Positions 45,118 through 52,668 of a DNA stretch of 64,000 nucleotides are shown in pieces. Under the pieces are notes generated by a model. That model was given only the letters and a program-made list of their open reading frames with translations. It did no database searches and was not told the DNA's origin. Location of the stretch: positions 2,480,001 to 2,544,000 of the forward strand of contig NZ_CP012070.1 of the NCBI RefSeq assembly GCF_001189535.1. The letters are read 5' to 3'. The translations under genes were made by a program, and so were the position numbers. This DNA comes from Arsenicicoccus sp. oral taxon 190 (GTDB lineage Bacteria > Actinomycetota > Actinomycetes > Actinomycetales > Dermatophilaceae). Each line of letters starts with the position of its first letter. Positions within the stretch are counted from its first letter, which is position 1.

Positions 45118-47400
45118 GTGAGCATCCCCTTCGACGAGCGCGCCCGGTCCGGTCGTGCCCCGCGTGACCGCTCCCGGGGCCGGGCCGTGCTGCGGCTGAC
45201 CGCGGTGGCGTCGGCGGCCGGCCTGGCCGCGGCGGCGGCGCTGGCTCCCGCGGTCATGACGGCGGGGGCGGCTGCCAACTCCGTCGCCGACTACTGGGAG
45301 TCGCTGCCCACGACGCTGCCGATCGAGCCGGTGCCGCAGCGCTCCACCATCCTCGCCGCCGACGGCAGCCAGATCGCCACCTTCTACTCCGAGAACCGGG
45401 TCGAGGTGCCGCTGTCCGCGGTCTCGCCGGTCGCGCGGCAGGCGGTGGTGGCGGTCGAGGACGACCGCTTCTACCAGCACGGGGGCGTGGACCCGCGCGG
45501 CATCCTGCGCGCCGTGGTGCACAACGCCGGCGACGGTGGCACGCAGGGCGGGTCGACGCTCACGCAGCAGTACGTCAAGAACGTCCTCCTCAACAACGCC
45601 GACACCACCGAGGACCGCGCCCGGGCGACGGAGACGACGATCACGCGCAAGGCGCAGGAGGCCAAGCTCGCCGCGCAGCTGGACCGGGACCTGCCGAAGG
45701 ACAAGATCCTCGAGGGCTACCTCAACATCGCCTACTACGGCGACGGTGCCTACGGCATCGGGACCGCCGCGCAGCACTTCTTCTCGGTGCCCGCCTCGCG
45801 GCTCACGCTCACCCAGGCCGCGCTGCTGGCCGGCCTGGTGCAGAACCCCTACGGCTACAACCCGGTGGTCCACCCGCAGCAGGCCCTCACCCGCCGCAAC
45901 GTGGTGCTGGCTCGGATGCGCGACACCGGGGTGATCACGGCTGCGCAGGCCGCCGCGGCGCAGCGCGCCCCGCTCGGGCTCAAGCCCTCCGAGGCGGCCA
46001 ACGGCTGCACCGCCAGCCGCTACCCGTTCTACTGCCAGTGGATCCGGCAGACCCTCGAGTCCGACCCGGTCTTCGGGGCCACCCCGGCGCAGCGCCGCCG
46101 CTTCATGAACTCCGGCCTGACCATCCGGACCGCGTTGCAGCCCAAGGCCGCCGACGCGGCCCAGCGCGCCGCCGACGACGCGCTCGGCCGGGACAACCAG
46201 TTCGCCGCCGGCGTGGCCGTCGTGCAGCCCGGCACCGGCCACGTGGTTGCCTTCGCCCAGAACCGCTCCTTCGGCCTGGGGGAGGGGCGCACCAACCAGA
46301 TCTACCCGGCCGTGGCCGCCTTCCAGCCCGGGTCCACCTTCAAGCCGATCACGTATGCCGCCGCCCTGGAGGGCGGGTTCCCGGTCGACGGGGTGCAGGA
46401 CGCGCCGGCGCGGTTCCGCCCCAAGACGCTGAGCTATCCCCCTGGTGGCTACCGCAACTCGATGGCCGCCGACGCGGGTCGCCTCACCGCGGGGCAGGCG
46501 CTGGCCCGCTCGTCCAACACGTGGTTCGTGATGCTGGAGGAGAAGGTCGGCGTCCCCAAGGTGGTGCAGATGGCCAACCGCCTCGGGATGTCCCTGCCCG
46601 CCGCCAAGATCGGCCCGGACGAGGGCTCCACCACCCTCGGCACCCACGACGTCTCGCCGATCCAGCTGGCGTCGGTCTACGCCGCCTTCGCCGCCCACGG
46701 CCGGGTCTGCAAGCCGGTCGGGATCGTCGCCATCACCGGATCGGACGGCAAGCCACGGCCGGCGCAGGACCCGGCCTGCCACCAGGAGATCCGCCCCGGC
46801 GTGGCCGACGCGGTGACGGCGGGGCTGGCGGAGACCATCGACGGCTCCGACCCCTACCGCACGGGCAAGAAGCTCTCCATCGGCCGGCCCGTCGCCGGCA
46901 AGACCGGCACCATGGACGGCAACTCGGCGGTCTGGTTCGCGGGCTACACCCCGCAGCTGGCGACCGCGGTCTGGGTGGGGGACCCCCGCGGCGGGCAGCG
47001 CTACCCGATCGAGTCGGTGCAGCTCTACGGCCGCCGGATCAGCTCGGTCTTCGGGTCGACCGCCGCCGGCCCGATCTGGCAGGCGACGATGACGGCCCTC
47101 CACGAGGGGCTGCCGATGCAGGCCTTTGCCCCGGTCGGGCCGGCCGAGCTCAGCGGAACCCACGCGGTGATGCCGGACGTGCGCGGCCTGCCCCGGGACC
47201 AGGCGGTGCAGGTGATCCAGGCCACCGGCTTCGACGTGCGGCTCGCGCCCACGACGGCGGCCCCGGACGCGCTGCTCGGCAAGGACGTCGTCGTGTCCCA
47301 GCAGCCGGCCCCCGGCACCGCGGTCGGCCTCTCCGGGAGCGCGACGCTGACCCTGTCCGCGGGCTCCGACCCGGGGGTGCAGCTGCCCCCTCGCCGGTAG
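45118..47400 (+). CDS. Bifunctional class A penicillin-binding protein with PASTA domain
   Basis: This enzyme polymerises and cross-links peptidoglycan. The protein has 760 residues. A cytoplasmic Arg-rich N-terminus is followed by a membrane helix (about 22-45) and the GT51 glycosyltransferase (catalytic Glu in VEDDRFYQHGGVDPRG, about 115; GGSTLTQQYVKN). The transpeptidase has SxxK STFK (about 405), SSN (about 464) and KTGT (about 594). A single PASTA domain (about 683-755) ends the protein. It is close to PonA1/PonA2-type PBPs. GTG 45118 lies 1 bp after the preceding stop. The pair is enclosed by duplicated tRNA genes. Confidence 0.95.
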   Translation: MSIPFDERARSGRAPRDRSRGRAVLRLTAVASAAGLAAAAALAPAVMTAGAAANSVADYWESLPTTLPIEPVPQRSTILAADGSQIATFYSENRVEVPLSAVSPVARQAVVAVEDDRFYQHGGVDPRGILRAVVHNAGDGGTQGGSTLTQQYVKNVLLNNADTTEDRARATETTITRKAQEAKLAAQLDRDLPKDKILEGYLNIAYYGDGAYGIGTAAQHFFSVPASRLTLTQAALLAGLVQNPYGYNPVVHPQQALTRRNVVLARMRDTGVITAAQAAAAQRAPLGLKPSEAANGCTASRYPFYCQWIRQTLESDPVFGATPAQRRRFMNSGLTIRTALQPKAADAAQRAADDALGRDNQFAAGVAVVQPGTGHVVAFAQNRSFGLGEGRTNQIYPAVAAFQPGSTFKPITYAAALEGGFPVDGVQDAPARFRPKTLSYPPGGYRNSMAADAGRLTAGQALARSSNTWFVMLEEKVGVPKVVQMANRLGMSLPAAKIGPDEGSTTLGTHDVSPIQLASVYAAFAAHGRVCKPVGIVAITGSDGKPRPAQDPACHQEIRPGVADAVTAGLAETIDGSDPYRTGKKLSIGRPVAGKTGTMDGNSAVWFAGYTPQLATAVWVGDPRGGQRYPIESVQLYGRRISSVFGSTAAGPIWQATMTALHEGLPMQAFAPVGPAELSGTHAVMPDVRGLPRDQAVQVIQATGFDVRLAPTTAAPDALLGKDVVVSQQPAPGTAVGLSGSATLTLSAGSDPGVQLPPRR

Positions 47401-47487
47401 CCCCGGAAGGGCCACGCCACGTCACCGCGATTTGGGCCGGACGTCACCTATCGGCTACTGTTCTCACGCACCGCGCAGCGGTTGCAG

Positions 47488-47560
47488 GCGGACATAGCTC
47501 AGTTGGTAGAGCGCAACCTTGCCAAGGTTGAGGTCGCCGGTTCGAGCCCGGTTGTCCGCT
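47488..47560 (+). tRNA. tRNA-Gly (GCC), copy 2
   Basis: The 73-base sequence is identical to the gene at 43016, including anticodon GCC. It lies 87 bp after the PBP stop. Confidence 0.97.
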
Positions 47561-47565
47561 CAGCC

Positions 47566-47591
47566 GAGGGGCGCGAGAGATCGCGCCCCTC
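47566..47591 (+). other. Perfect hairpin between tRNA-Gly and tRNA-Val
   Basis: An 11-bp stem (47566-47576 with 47581-47591) with a GAGA tetraloop fills the 37-bp space between the two tRNAs. It could be a processing signal for the tRNA precursor or an intervening terminator. Confidence 0.65.
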
Positions 47592-47597
47592 TCGCTA

Positions 47598-47669
47598 GGG
47601 CGATTGGCGCAGCGGTAGCGCGCTTCCTTGACACGGAAGAGGTCACTGGTTCAAACCCAGTATCGCCCA
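47598..47669 (+). tRNA. tRNA-Val (GAC), copy 2
   Basis: The 72-base sequence and encoded CCA (47670-47672) are identical to the copy at 43215. Confidence 0.97.
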
Positions 47670-47678
47670 CCAGCTCTC

Positions 47679-47707
47679 ACGGCCCGCCGGATGATCCGGC
47701 GGGCCGT
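47679..47707 (+). terminator. Terminator of the Gly-Val tRNA group
   Basis: A perfect 13-bp stem (47679-47691 with 47695-47707) with a 3-base loop begins 6 bases after the CCA of tRNA-Val. Confidence 0.85.
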
Positions 47708-47710
47708 CGT

Positions 47711-47768
47711 CGTATGCCGTACACCCCCGCCCGCGCCGTCACCGGCGGGGGCGGGGGAGCGGCATACG
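47711..47768. repeat. Large inverted repeat bounded by CGTATGCCG/CGGCATACG
   Basis: CGTATGCCG (47711-47719) and CGGCATACG (47760-47768) pair perfectly, enclosing further complementary G-runs and C-runs (CCCCCGCCC against GGGGGCGGGGG). It lies between the tRNA terminator and the 3' end of the sigma-factor gene, where it can terminate the sigma-factor message. The same 9-mer pair flanks the metY promoter. Confidence 0.65.
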
Positions 47769-47831
47769 GGCCGGGCACGACGATGCCGCCACCCGCAGGG
47801 GCGACGGCATCGAGGGGTGGAGCGGCTGCCG

Positions 47832-48680
47832 TCAGGCGACGGACTCCGAGGGGATGCGCAGGGCGCGGGTGGACCCGACGGGGGCCCGCTGGATCTGCAG
47901 CACGTTGCGGAGCTTGTTGAGGATCTGCGTGAGCAGCCGCGACACCTGCACCTGGCTGACCCCGATCTCGTCGGCGATCTCCTGCTGGGTCATCTCCGAG
48001 AAGTAGCGCAGCTCGATGATCTTGCGCTGGCGGGGGGTGAGGCAGTCGAGGAGGGTGTGCACCATCATCTCGTCCATGAGGTGCTCGAGGTCGTCCTCCT
48101 CGTCGGGGATGAGGTGCCCGAGCGTGGATGCGGCGCCCTCACCCGTGGGGTGCTCGAGGGACAGAGGCTGGTAACCCGTCGCCGCCTGCTCGACGTCGGC
48201 CAGCTCGCGGGGGGTGAGGCCCATGGCGTCCGCCACCTCGGTGGAGGTGGGGGCGCGGCCGAGCTTCTGCTCCAGCTCCTGCTCGGTCTCGCGCACCCGG
48301 GGCCGCAGCTCCTGCAGCCGGCGCGGGGGCCGCACCGACCAGCACTTGTCGCGGAAGTGCTTGCGCAGCTCGCCGATGATCGTGGGGGTGGCGAAGTCGA
48401 CCAGGCTGACACCGTGGGACGGGTCGAAGCGCAGTACCGCCATGACCAGGCCCAGGTTGGCGACCTGCTCCAGGTCGTCCTGGGGTTCGCCGCGGTTGCG
48501 GTAGCGCGAGGCCAGCCGCTTGGCCAGCCCGATGTTGGACTGGATCACCCGGTTGTAGACGGCCTGCCGCTCCTCGGCGGGCAGGGTCGGGATGGAGGCC
48601 AGGAGTCGCTCGGACTCGCCGGTGTCGACAGGACGGACATGGGGGAGACCGAAGACGACGTGATGGGTGGACGTGCTCAC
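47832..48680 (-). CDS. Group 3 sigma factor (SigB/SigF/SigG type stress or development sigma)
   Basis: This alternative sigma factor has 282 residues and directs RNA polymerase to stress or developmental promoters. Region 2 includes IGLAKRLASRYRNRGEPQDDLEQVANLGLVMAVLRFDP, region 3 is helical (VRETEQELEQKLGRAPTSTE), and region 4 has the helix-turn-helix MTQQEIADEIGVSQVQVSRLL. No region 1.1 is present. The SigF family is usually held by an anti-sigma factor such as RsbW/UsfX; none is adjacent, so its partner is elsewhere. GTG 48680 is the likely start; ribosome site evidence is weak. Confidence 0.9.
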   Translation of the reverse strand: MSTSTHHVVFGLPHVRPVDTGESERLLASIPTLPAEERQAVYNRVIQSNIGLAKRLASRYRNRGEPQDDLEQVANLGLVMAVLRFDPSHGVSLVDFATPTIIGELRKHFRDKCWSVRPPRRLQELRPRVRETEQELEQKLGRAPTSTEVADAMGLTPRELADVEQAATGYQPLSLEHPTGEGAASTLGHLIPDEEDDLEHLMDEMMVHTLLDCLTPRQRKIIELRYFSEMTQQEIADEIGVSQVQVSRLLTQILNKLRNVLQIQRAPVGSTRALRIPSESVA

Positions 48681-48857
48681 AGGAGGACTCCGATGGGTCG
48701 ACGTGATTGCGGCCGTCTTCTAGACCTGAGGATCGTCTGCGAAAGAGCGTGGGGCGACTCGTCGCGGGCTCCCTCGAGTCGATACTACTCATGAGCGTCC
48801 TGTCTTCCCCCGATTCGGAAGATTCCCATCGCATTCCCAGCCACGAGGGGGCAATAC

Positions 48858-49298
48858 GTGTCCTACCCGGACGATTCGCACGACACCGGACCACCGAGCG
48901 TGACCGAGCGCGACTGGGAGTGGCGACGGCGGATCAGGTCCGACCGCCGGTCCCACGCCGTCTACCGGGCGGTGGTGGGGGTCGTGGGGCTGGTGATCGT
49001 CGTGGTGGGACTGATCCTCGTGCCGTTCCCCGGGCCCGGGTGGTTGATCGTCTTCCTCGGGGTGCTGCTGTGGTCGACGGAGTTCGCGTGGGCCCAGCGG
49101 CTGCACCGGTGGGGGATGGGGCACCTGCGGCGCTGGACCGACTGGGTCCAGGCCCAGCCGGTGTGGGTGCGGTGCCTCGTGGGCCTCGCCACGGCGGCCT
49201 TCGTCGGGCTCGTCGTCCTGGGGACGATGGCGGTGGCCGGAGTGCCGGGTTGGCTGCCCGACGTCGTCGAGGACCCGCTGCGGGACGTGCTCCCGTGA
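48858..49298 (+). CDS. TIGR02611-type (PGPGW) small membrane protein
   Basis: The protein has 146 residues. The first membrane helix is followed by the hallmark PFPGPGWLIVFLGVLL, giving two adjacent helices (about 38-55 and 60-75), with a further pair near 105-130. The short Arg/Trp-rich N-terminus is cytoplasmic. Proteins of this kind are widespread in Actinobacteria with no known function. GTG 48858 has GAGGGGG about 8 bases upstream. It is divergent from the sigma factor, 177 bp away. Confidence 0.83.
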   Translation: MSYPDDSHDTGPPSVTERDWEWRRRIRSDRRSHAVYRAVVGVVGLVIVVVGLILVPFPGPGWLIVFLGVLLWSTEFAWAQRLHRWGMGHLRRWTDWVQAQPVWVRCLVGLATAAFVGLVVLGTMAVAGVPGWLPDVVEDPLRDVLP

Positions 49299-49366
49299 GC
49301 GATTTCGCGACCGGCGGCCGCACCGGCTAAGATTCGGGAGTTGTCCGCCGCGGCGGGCTGCATCCT

Positions 49367-49440
49367 GGACGTGTAGCTCAGTTGGTTAGAGCGTTCGCTT
49401 CACACGCGAGAGGTCAGGGGTTCGAGTCCCTTCACGTCCA
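49367..49440 (+). tRNA. tRNA-Val (CAC)
   Basis: A cloverleaf of 74 bases: acceptor GGACGTG/CACGTCC, anticodon stem TTCGC/GCGAG, anticodon CAC, T-arm GGGTTCGAGTCCC. CCA is encoded at 49441-49443. It reads GTG codons, complementing the GAC isoacceptors above. Confidence 0.96.
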
Positions 49441-49614
49441 CCACCTCGAGGGGCCGGGCACGGGAGCGTGCCCAGCCCCTCGCGCATCCCGCCCCACGCT
49501 CCCTGCGTCGTGCTGCCCTGCGTCGAGCTGCCGGCCTCGCCTCGCGCTGCCGTCGGCCGACGGCCGGACGAGACGGATTGGCCCTCGACGGGCGGGTGGG
49601 TGCACGCTGGTGCC

Positions 49615-49989
49615 ATGGCAACGAGCGTCGCGCCCGCGTGGACCCTGACCGGCATCAACGTCTACCCCGTCAAGGGTGAGCCCGGGCGCAGCCTGCGCCA
49701 GGCGGTCCTGACCGACTCCGGCCTCGTGGGCGACCGCGCCAAGAAGCGCCCGCTGCTCGTCGCCACCTCCCGCCAGGCCGACGGCGACCTGCGGGCCAAC
49801 CTCGTCGTCGACATGACCGACGAGGAGCTCGACGGCCTGCAGGGCCAGGAGCTGCGCATCGGCGACGTCGTGGTGCGCCTCGGCGCGCGGCCTAGCGCCT
49901 GCGACGGCCTGTATGCCGAGACCGTCCAGGGCGGCGACGTCCTCGTCGGGGACCGCGCCCGCGTCGTGCGGTGCTGCGCGTCCTTCTGA
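49615..49989 (+). CDS. MOSC-like beta-barrel protein
   Basis: The protein has 124 residues. WTLTGINVYPVKGEPGRSLRQ and DSGLVGDRAKKRPLLV are the N-terminal MOSC-barrel signature, and the C-terminus holds a Cys pair (VRCCASF). Full MOSC proteins (about 220-280 residues) pair this with a second module and act in molybdenum/sulfur transfer; this one is short and has no visible second part. ATG 49615 is preferred over upstream in-frame codons that overlap the tRNA spacer. It lies upstream of thrS with a 195-bp gap. Confidence 0.75.
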   Translation: MATSVAPAWTLTGINVYPVKGEPGRSLRQAVLTDSGLVGDRAKKRPLLVATSRQADGDLRANLVVDMTDEELDGLQGQELRIGDVVVRLGARPSACDGLYAETVQGGDVLVGDRARVVRCCASF

Positions 49990-50004
49990 CCGAGCCCACG
50001 CCCG

Positions 50005-50046
50005 GACCCGCCGACGGCCTGACCCGCCGACGGCCTGACCCGCCGG
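50005..50046. repeat. 16-bp tandem repeat, about 2.6 copies
   Basis: GACCCGCCGACGGCCT occurs at 50005-50020 and 50021-50036, and a partial copy follows to 50046. It lies in the non-coding gap between the MOSC-like gene and thrS. Confidence 0.8.
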
Positions 50047-50112
50047 CACGCCTGACGGGGGCGGCACGCCGCGCCAAACGGCGTTGCGGCCGCCGATAAC
50101 CTTGGAGCACCC

Positions 50113-50152
50113 CCGCCGACCTCGGCGGCGGTGACCCCGCGAGGCAGCGGGG
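50113..50152 (+). promoter_or_regulatory. Two hairpins in the thrS leader
   Basis: CCGCCGA/TCGGCGG (50113-50128) and CCCCGC/GCGGGG (50135-50152) lie between a possible -10 (TAACCT, 50096-50101) and GTG 50185. They could support attenuation or simply protect the leader. No T-box signature is visible. Confidence 0.4.
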
Positions 50153-50184
50153 CGCCATACGACTGGACGAAGCTGGAGAGAACC

Positions 50185-52260
50185 GTGTCTGCCGACATCA
50201 CCGTGACCATCGCCGGAGACGAGCGAACGGTGGCGCCGGGCACGACTGCCGCCGACCTGTTCGCCGACGACCGCCGCGTCGTCGTCGCCCGCATCGGCGG
50301 CGAGCTGAAGGACCTCGCGACCGAGCTGCGCGACGGCGACCAGGTCGAGGCTGTCGACATCGCCAGCGACGACGGCCTGGACGTGCTGCGGCACTCCTGC
50401 GCCCACGTCATGGCGCAGGCCGTGCAGCAGGTCAACCCCTCCGCCAAGCTCGGCATCGGCCCGCCCATCCGCGACGGGTTCTACTACGACTTCGACGTCG
50501 CGGAGCCCTTCACCCCCGAGGACCTCAAGGCCCTCGAGAAGGTGATGCAGAAGATCATCAACGAGGGGCAGACCTTCCGGCGGCGCGTGGTGAGCGAGAC
50601 CGAGGCGCTGGAGGAGCTCGCGGGCGAGCCGTTCAAGTGCGAGCTGGTGGGCCTCAAGGGCTCGATGACGCACGACGACGAGGACGCCGGCGCGGGCGTC
50701 GAGGTCGGGGCCGGCGAGCTCACGATCTACGACAACGTCCGCCGCGACGGCAGCGTCGCGTGGGGCGACCTGTGCCGTGGTCCGCACCTGCCGAGCACCA
50801 AGATCATCGCCAACGGCTTCAAGCTGATGCGCTCGGCCGCGGCCTACTGGCGCGGCAACCAGGCCAACGAGCAGCTGCAGCGGCTCTACGGCACGGCGTG
50901 GCCGACCAAGGATGAGCTGAAGGCCTATCTCGACCGCCTGGCAGAGGCCGAGAAGCGCGACCACCGCAAGCTCGGCGCCGAGCTTGACCTGTTCTCCTTC
51001 CCCGACGAGATCGGCTCCGGCCTGCCCGTCTTCCACCCCAAGGGCGGGATCATCAAGCGGGAGATGGAGGACTACGTCCGGCGCCGGCACATCGAGGAGG
51101 GTTTCGAGTACGTCGGCACCCCGCACATCGCCAAGGACGGGCTCTTCCACACGTCGGGGCACCTGCCGTACTACGCGGACACGATGTTCCCGCCCCTGCA
51201 CGTGGACGAGGAGCGGGGCGCCGACGGCCAGGTGACCAAGCCGGGTCAGGACTACCGCCTCAAGGCGATGAACTGCCCGATGCACAACCTGATCTACCGC
51301 TCCCGCGGCCGGTCCTACCGCGAGCTGCCGCTGCGGCTCTTCGAGTTCGGGTCGGTCTACCGCTACGAGCAGTCCGGGGTGATCCACGGGCTGACGCGGG
51401 TGCGCGGCTTCGCCCAGGACGACTCGCACTCGTACGTCACGGCCGAGCAGGCGCCGGCGGAGATCAAGCACCTGCTGGACTTCGTGCTCGGGTTGCTGCG
51501 CGACTTCGGGCTGTCCGACTTCTACCTCGAGCTGTCGACGCGTGACTACGACGGGGCCAAGAAGGACAAGTTCATCGGCTCCGACGAGCAGTGGGAGGTC
51601 GCGACGAAGGTGCTCGAGGACGTGTGCCTCGCGTCCGGCCTGGAGCTCGTGCCCGACCCGGGCGGGGCCGCCTACTACGGCCCCAAGGTGTCGGTGCAGG
51701 CCCGCGACGCCATCGGCCGCACCTGGCAGATGTCGACGATCCAGTACGACTTCAACCAGCCGGAGCGCTTCGGGCTGGAGTACCAGGCGAGCGACGGGTC
51801 GCGTCAGCGCCCGGTGATGATCCACTCGGCGAAGTTCGGGTCGATCGAGCGCTTCATGGGGGTGCTGGTGGAGCACTACGCCGGGGCCTTCCCGGTGTGG
51901 CTGTCGCCGGTGCAGGTCACGGGGATCCCGGTCGCCGAGGACTTCGCGGACTACCTGGAGGACGTGGCGCGCCAGCTGCGTCGTCGCGGGGTGCGCGTCG
52001 AGGTCGACCACAGCGACGACCGTTTCCCCAAGAAGATCCGCAACGCCTCCAAGTCCAAGGTGCCCTTCGTGCTGATCGCGGGCGGCGAGGACGTCGAGGC
52101 GGGGGCGGTGTCCTTCCGCTACCGCGACGGGTCGCAGCGCAACGGGATCCCGGTGGCGGAGGCCATCGAGGAGATCGTGCGGGCGATCGAGTCGCGTGAG
52201 CAGGTCATGACGGCGCCCGGGCAGACGGCCGCGAGCGAGGAGCCCGCGACGCAGGCGTGA
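50185..52260 (+). CDS. thrS: Threonyl-tRNA synthetase
   Basis: ThrRS charges tRNA-Thr and edits mischarged serine. The protein has 691 residues: TGS domain (about 1-62), editing domain (about 65-225, with HSCAHVMAQAV and CRGPHLPST supplying the zinc/editing histidines and cysteine), class II catalytic core (about 240-560, with YYADTMFPP, MNCPMHNLIY, RVRGFAQDDSH) and anticodon-binding domain (about 570-680). GTG 50185 gives the TGS start VSADITVTIAGDERTV and has GGAGAG upstream. In Actinobacteria thrS usually directly precedes the HIT-pgsA-patA-pimA genes; here about 5 kb separates it from HIT. Confidence 0.97.
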   Translation: MSADITVTIAGDERTVAPGTTAADLFADDRRVVVARIGGELKDLATELRDGDQVEAVDIASDDGLDVLRHSCAHVMAQAVQQVNPSAKLGIGPPIRDGFYYDFDVAEPFTPEDLKALEKVMQKIINEGQTFRRRVVSETEALEELAGEPFKCELVGLKGSMTHDDEDAGAGVEVGAGELTIYDNVRRDGSVAWGDLCRGPHLPSTKIIANGFKLMRSAAAYWRGNQANEQLQRLYGTAWPTKDELKAYLDRLAEAEKRDHRKLGAELDLFSFPDEIGSGLPVFHPKGGIIKREMEDYVRRRHIEEGFEYVGTPHIAKDGLFHTSGHLPYYADTMFPPLHVDEERGADGQVTKPGQDYRLKAMNCPMHNLIYRSRGRSYRELPLRLFEFGSVYRYEQSGVIHGLTRVRGFAQDDSHSYVTAEQAPAEIKHLLDFVLGLLRDFGLSDFYLELSTRDYDGAKKDKFIGSDEQWEVATKVLEDVCLASGLELVPDPGGAAYYGPKVSVQARDAIGRTWQMSTIQYDFNQPERFGLEYQASDGSRQRPVMIHSAKFGSIERFMGVLVEHYAGAFPVWLSPVQVTGIPVAEDFADYLEDVARQLRRRGVRVEVDHSDDRFPKKIRNASKSKVPFVLIAGGEDVEAGAVSFRYRDGSQRNGIPVAEAIEEIVRAIESREQVMTAPGQTAASEEPATQA

Positions 52261-52302
52261 TCCAGCGTGATCCGTTGTCCCGCAGCATGTCTCGTATGCC
52301 GT

Positions 52303-52332
52303 GAAGCGCCTGCCCCTCGGGGTGGGCGCTTC
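52303..52332 (+). terminator. Hairpin terminator after thrS
   Basis: GAAGCGCCTGCCCC (52303-52316) pairs with 52319-52332 with one wobble and one mismatch; it lies 42 bases after the thrS stop. Confidence 0.7.
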
Positions 52333-52377
52333 GCGCTTCGTCGCTGCGCTGCGCGGGGCCTCGGGTGGGCGGGGCTG

Positions 52378-52422
52378 ATCGGGTGGCTTTGACCGTCGAG
52401 GACGGTGGTGGAAGCCACCCGC
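52378..52422. repeat. 45-bp palindromic repeat, copy 1
   Basis: The unit is identical to 52502-52546. It folds as a two-part hairpin: outer stem GGGTGGCTT (52381-52389) with AAGCCACCC (52412-52420), inner stem ACCGTC (52392-52397) with GACGGT (52401-52406). The 408-bp gap between thrS and metY (52261-52668) holds these repeats and the thrS terminator and no gene I can support. Confidence 0.85.
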
Positions 52423-52501
52423 TGGTGTCGGGCTGCGGTTTCGCCGCCGGCGGCGCTGGTGGGGCGCACCGCTGGGGGGTGGCGATCGGGACCGCGGGCT
52501 C

Positions 52502-52546
52502 ATCGGGTGGCTTTGACCGTCGAGGACGGTGGTGGAAGCCACCCGC
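52502..52546. repeat. 45-bp palindromic repeat, copy 2
   Basis: This is an exact copy of 52378-52422 in the same orientation, 124 bp further on. The spacer and the flanks are not repeated, apart from weak GGAGCCGCGGCCCC-type echoes at 52600-52640. Confidence 0.85.
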
Positions 52547-52668
52547 CGGCGTCGAGCCGCAGCCCCGCCAACGACCCCGGCCGAAGTCACCCGATCGCGT
52601 GGAGCCGCGGCCCCACCGACGACGACGTGGAGCCGCAGCCACCCCGACGACGGCGGCCCCGGGATGGG

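Noticed and set aside
50090..50184. T-box riboswitch before thrS
   Set aside because: Two simple hairpins are present but no T-box core sequence or specifier loop could be recognised.
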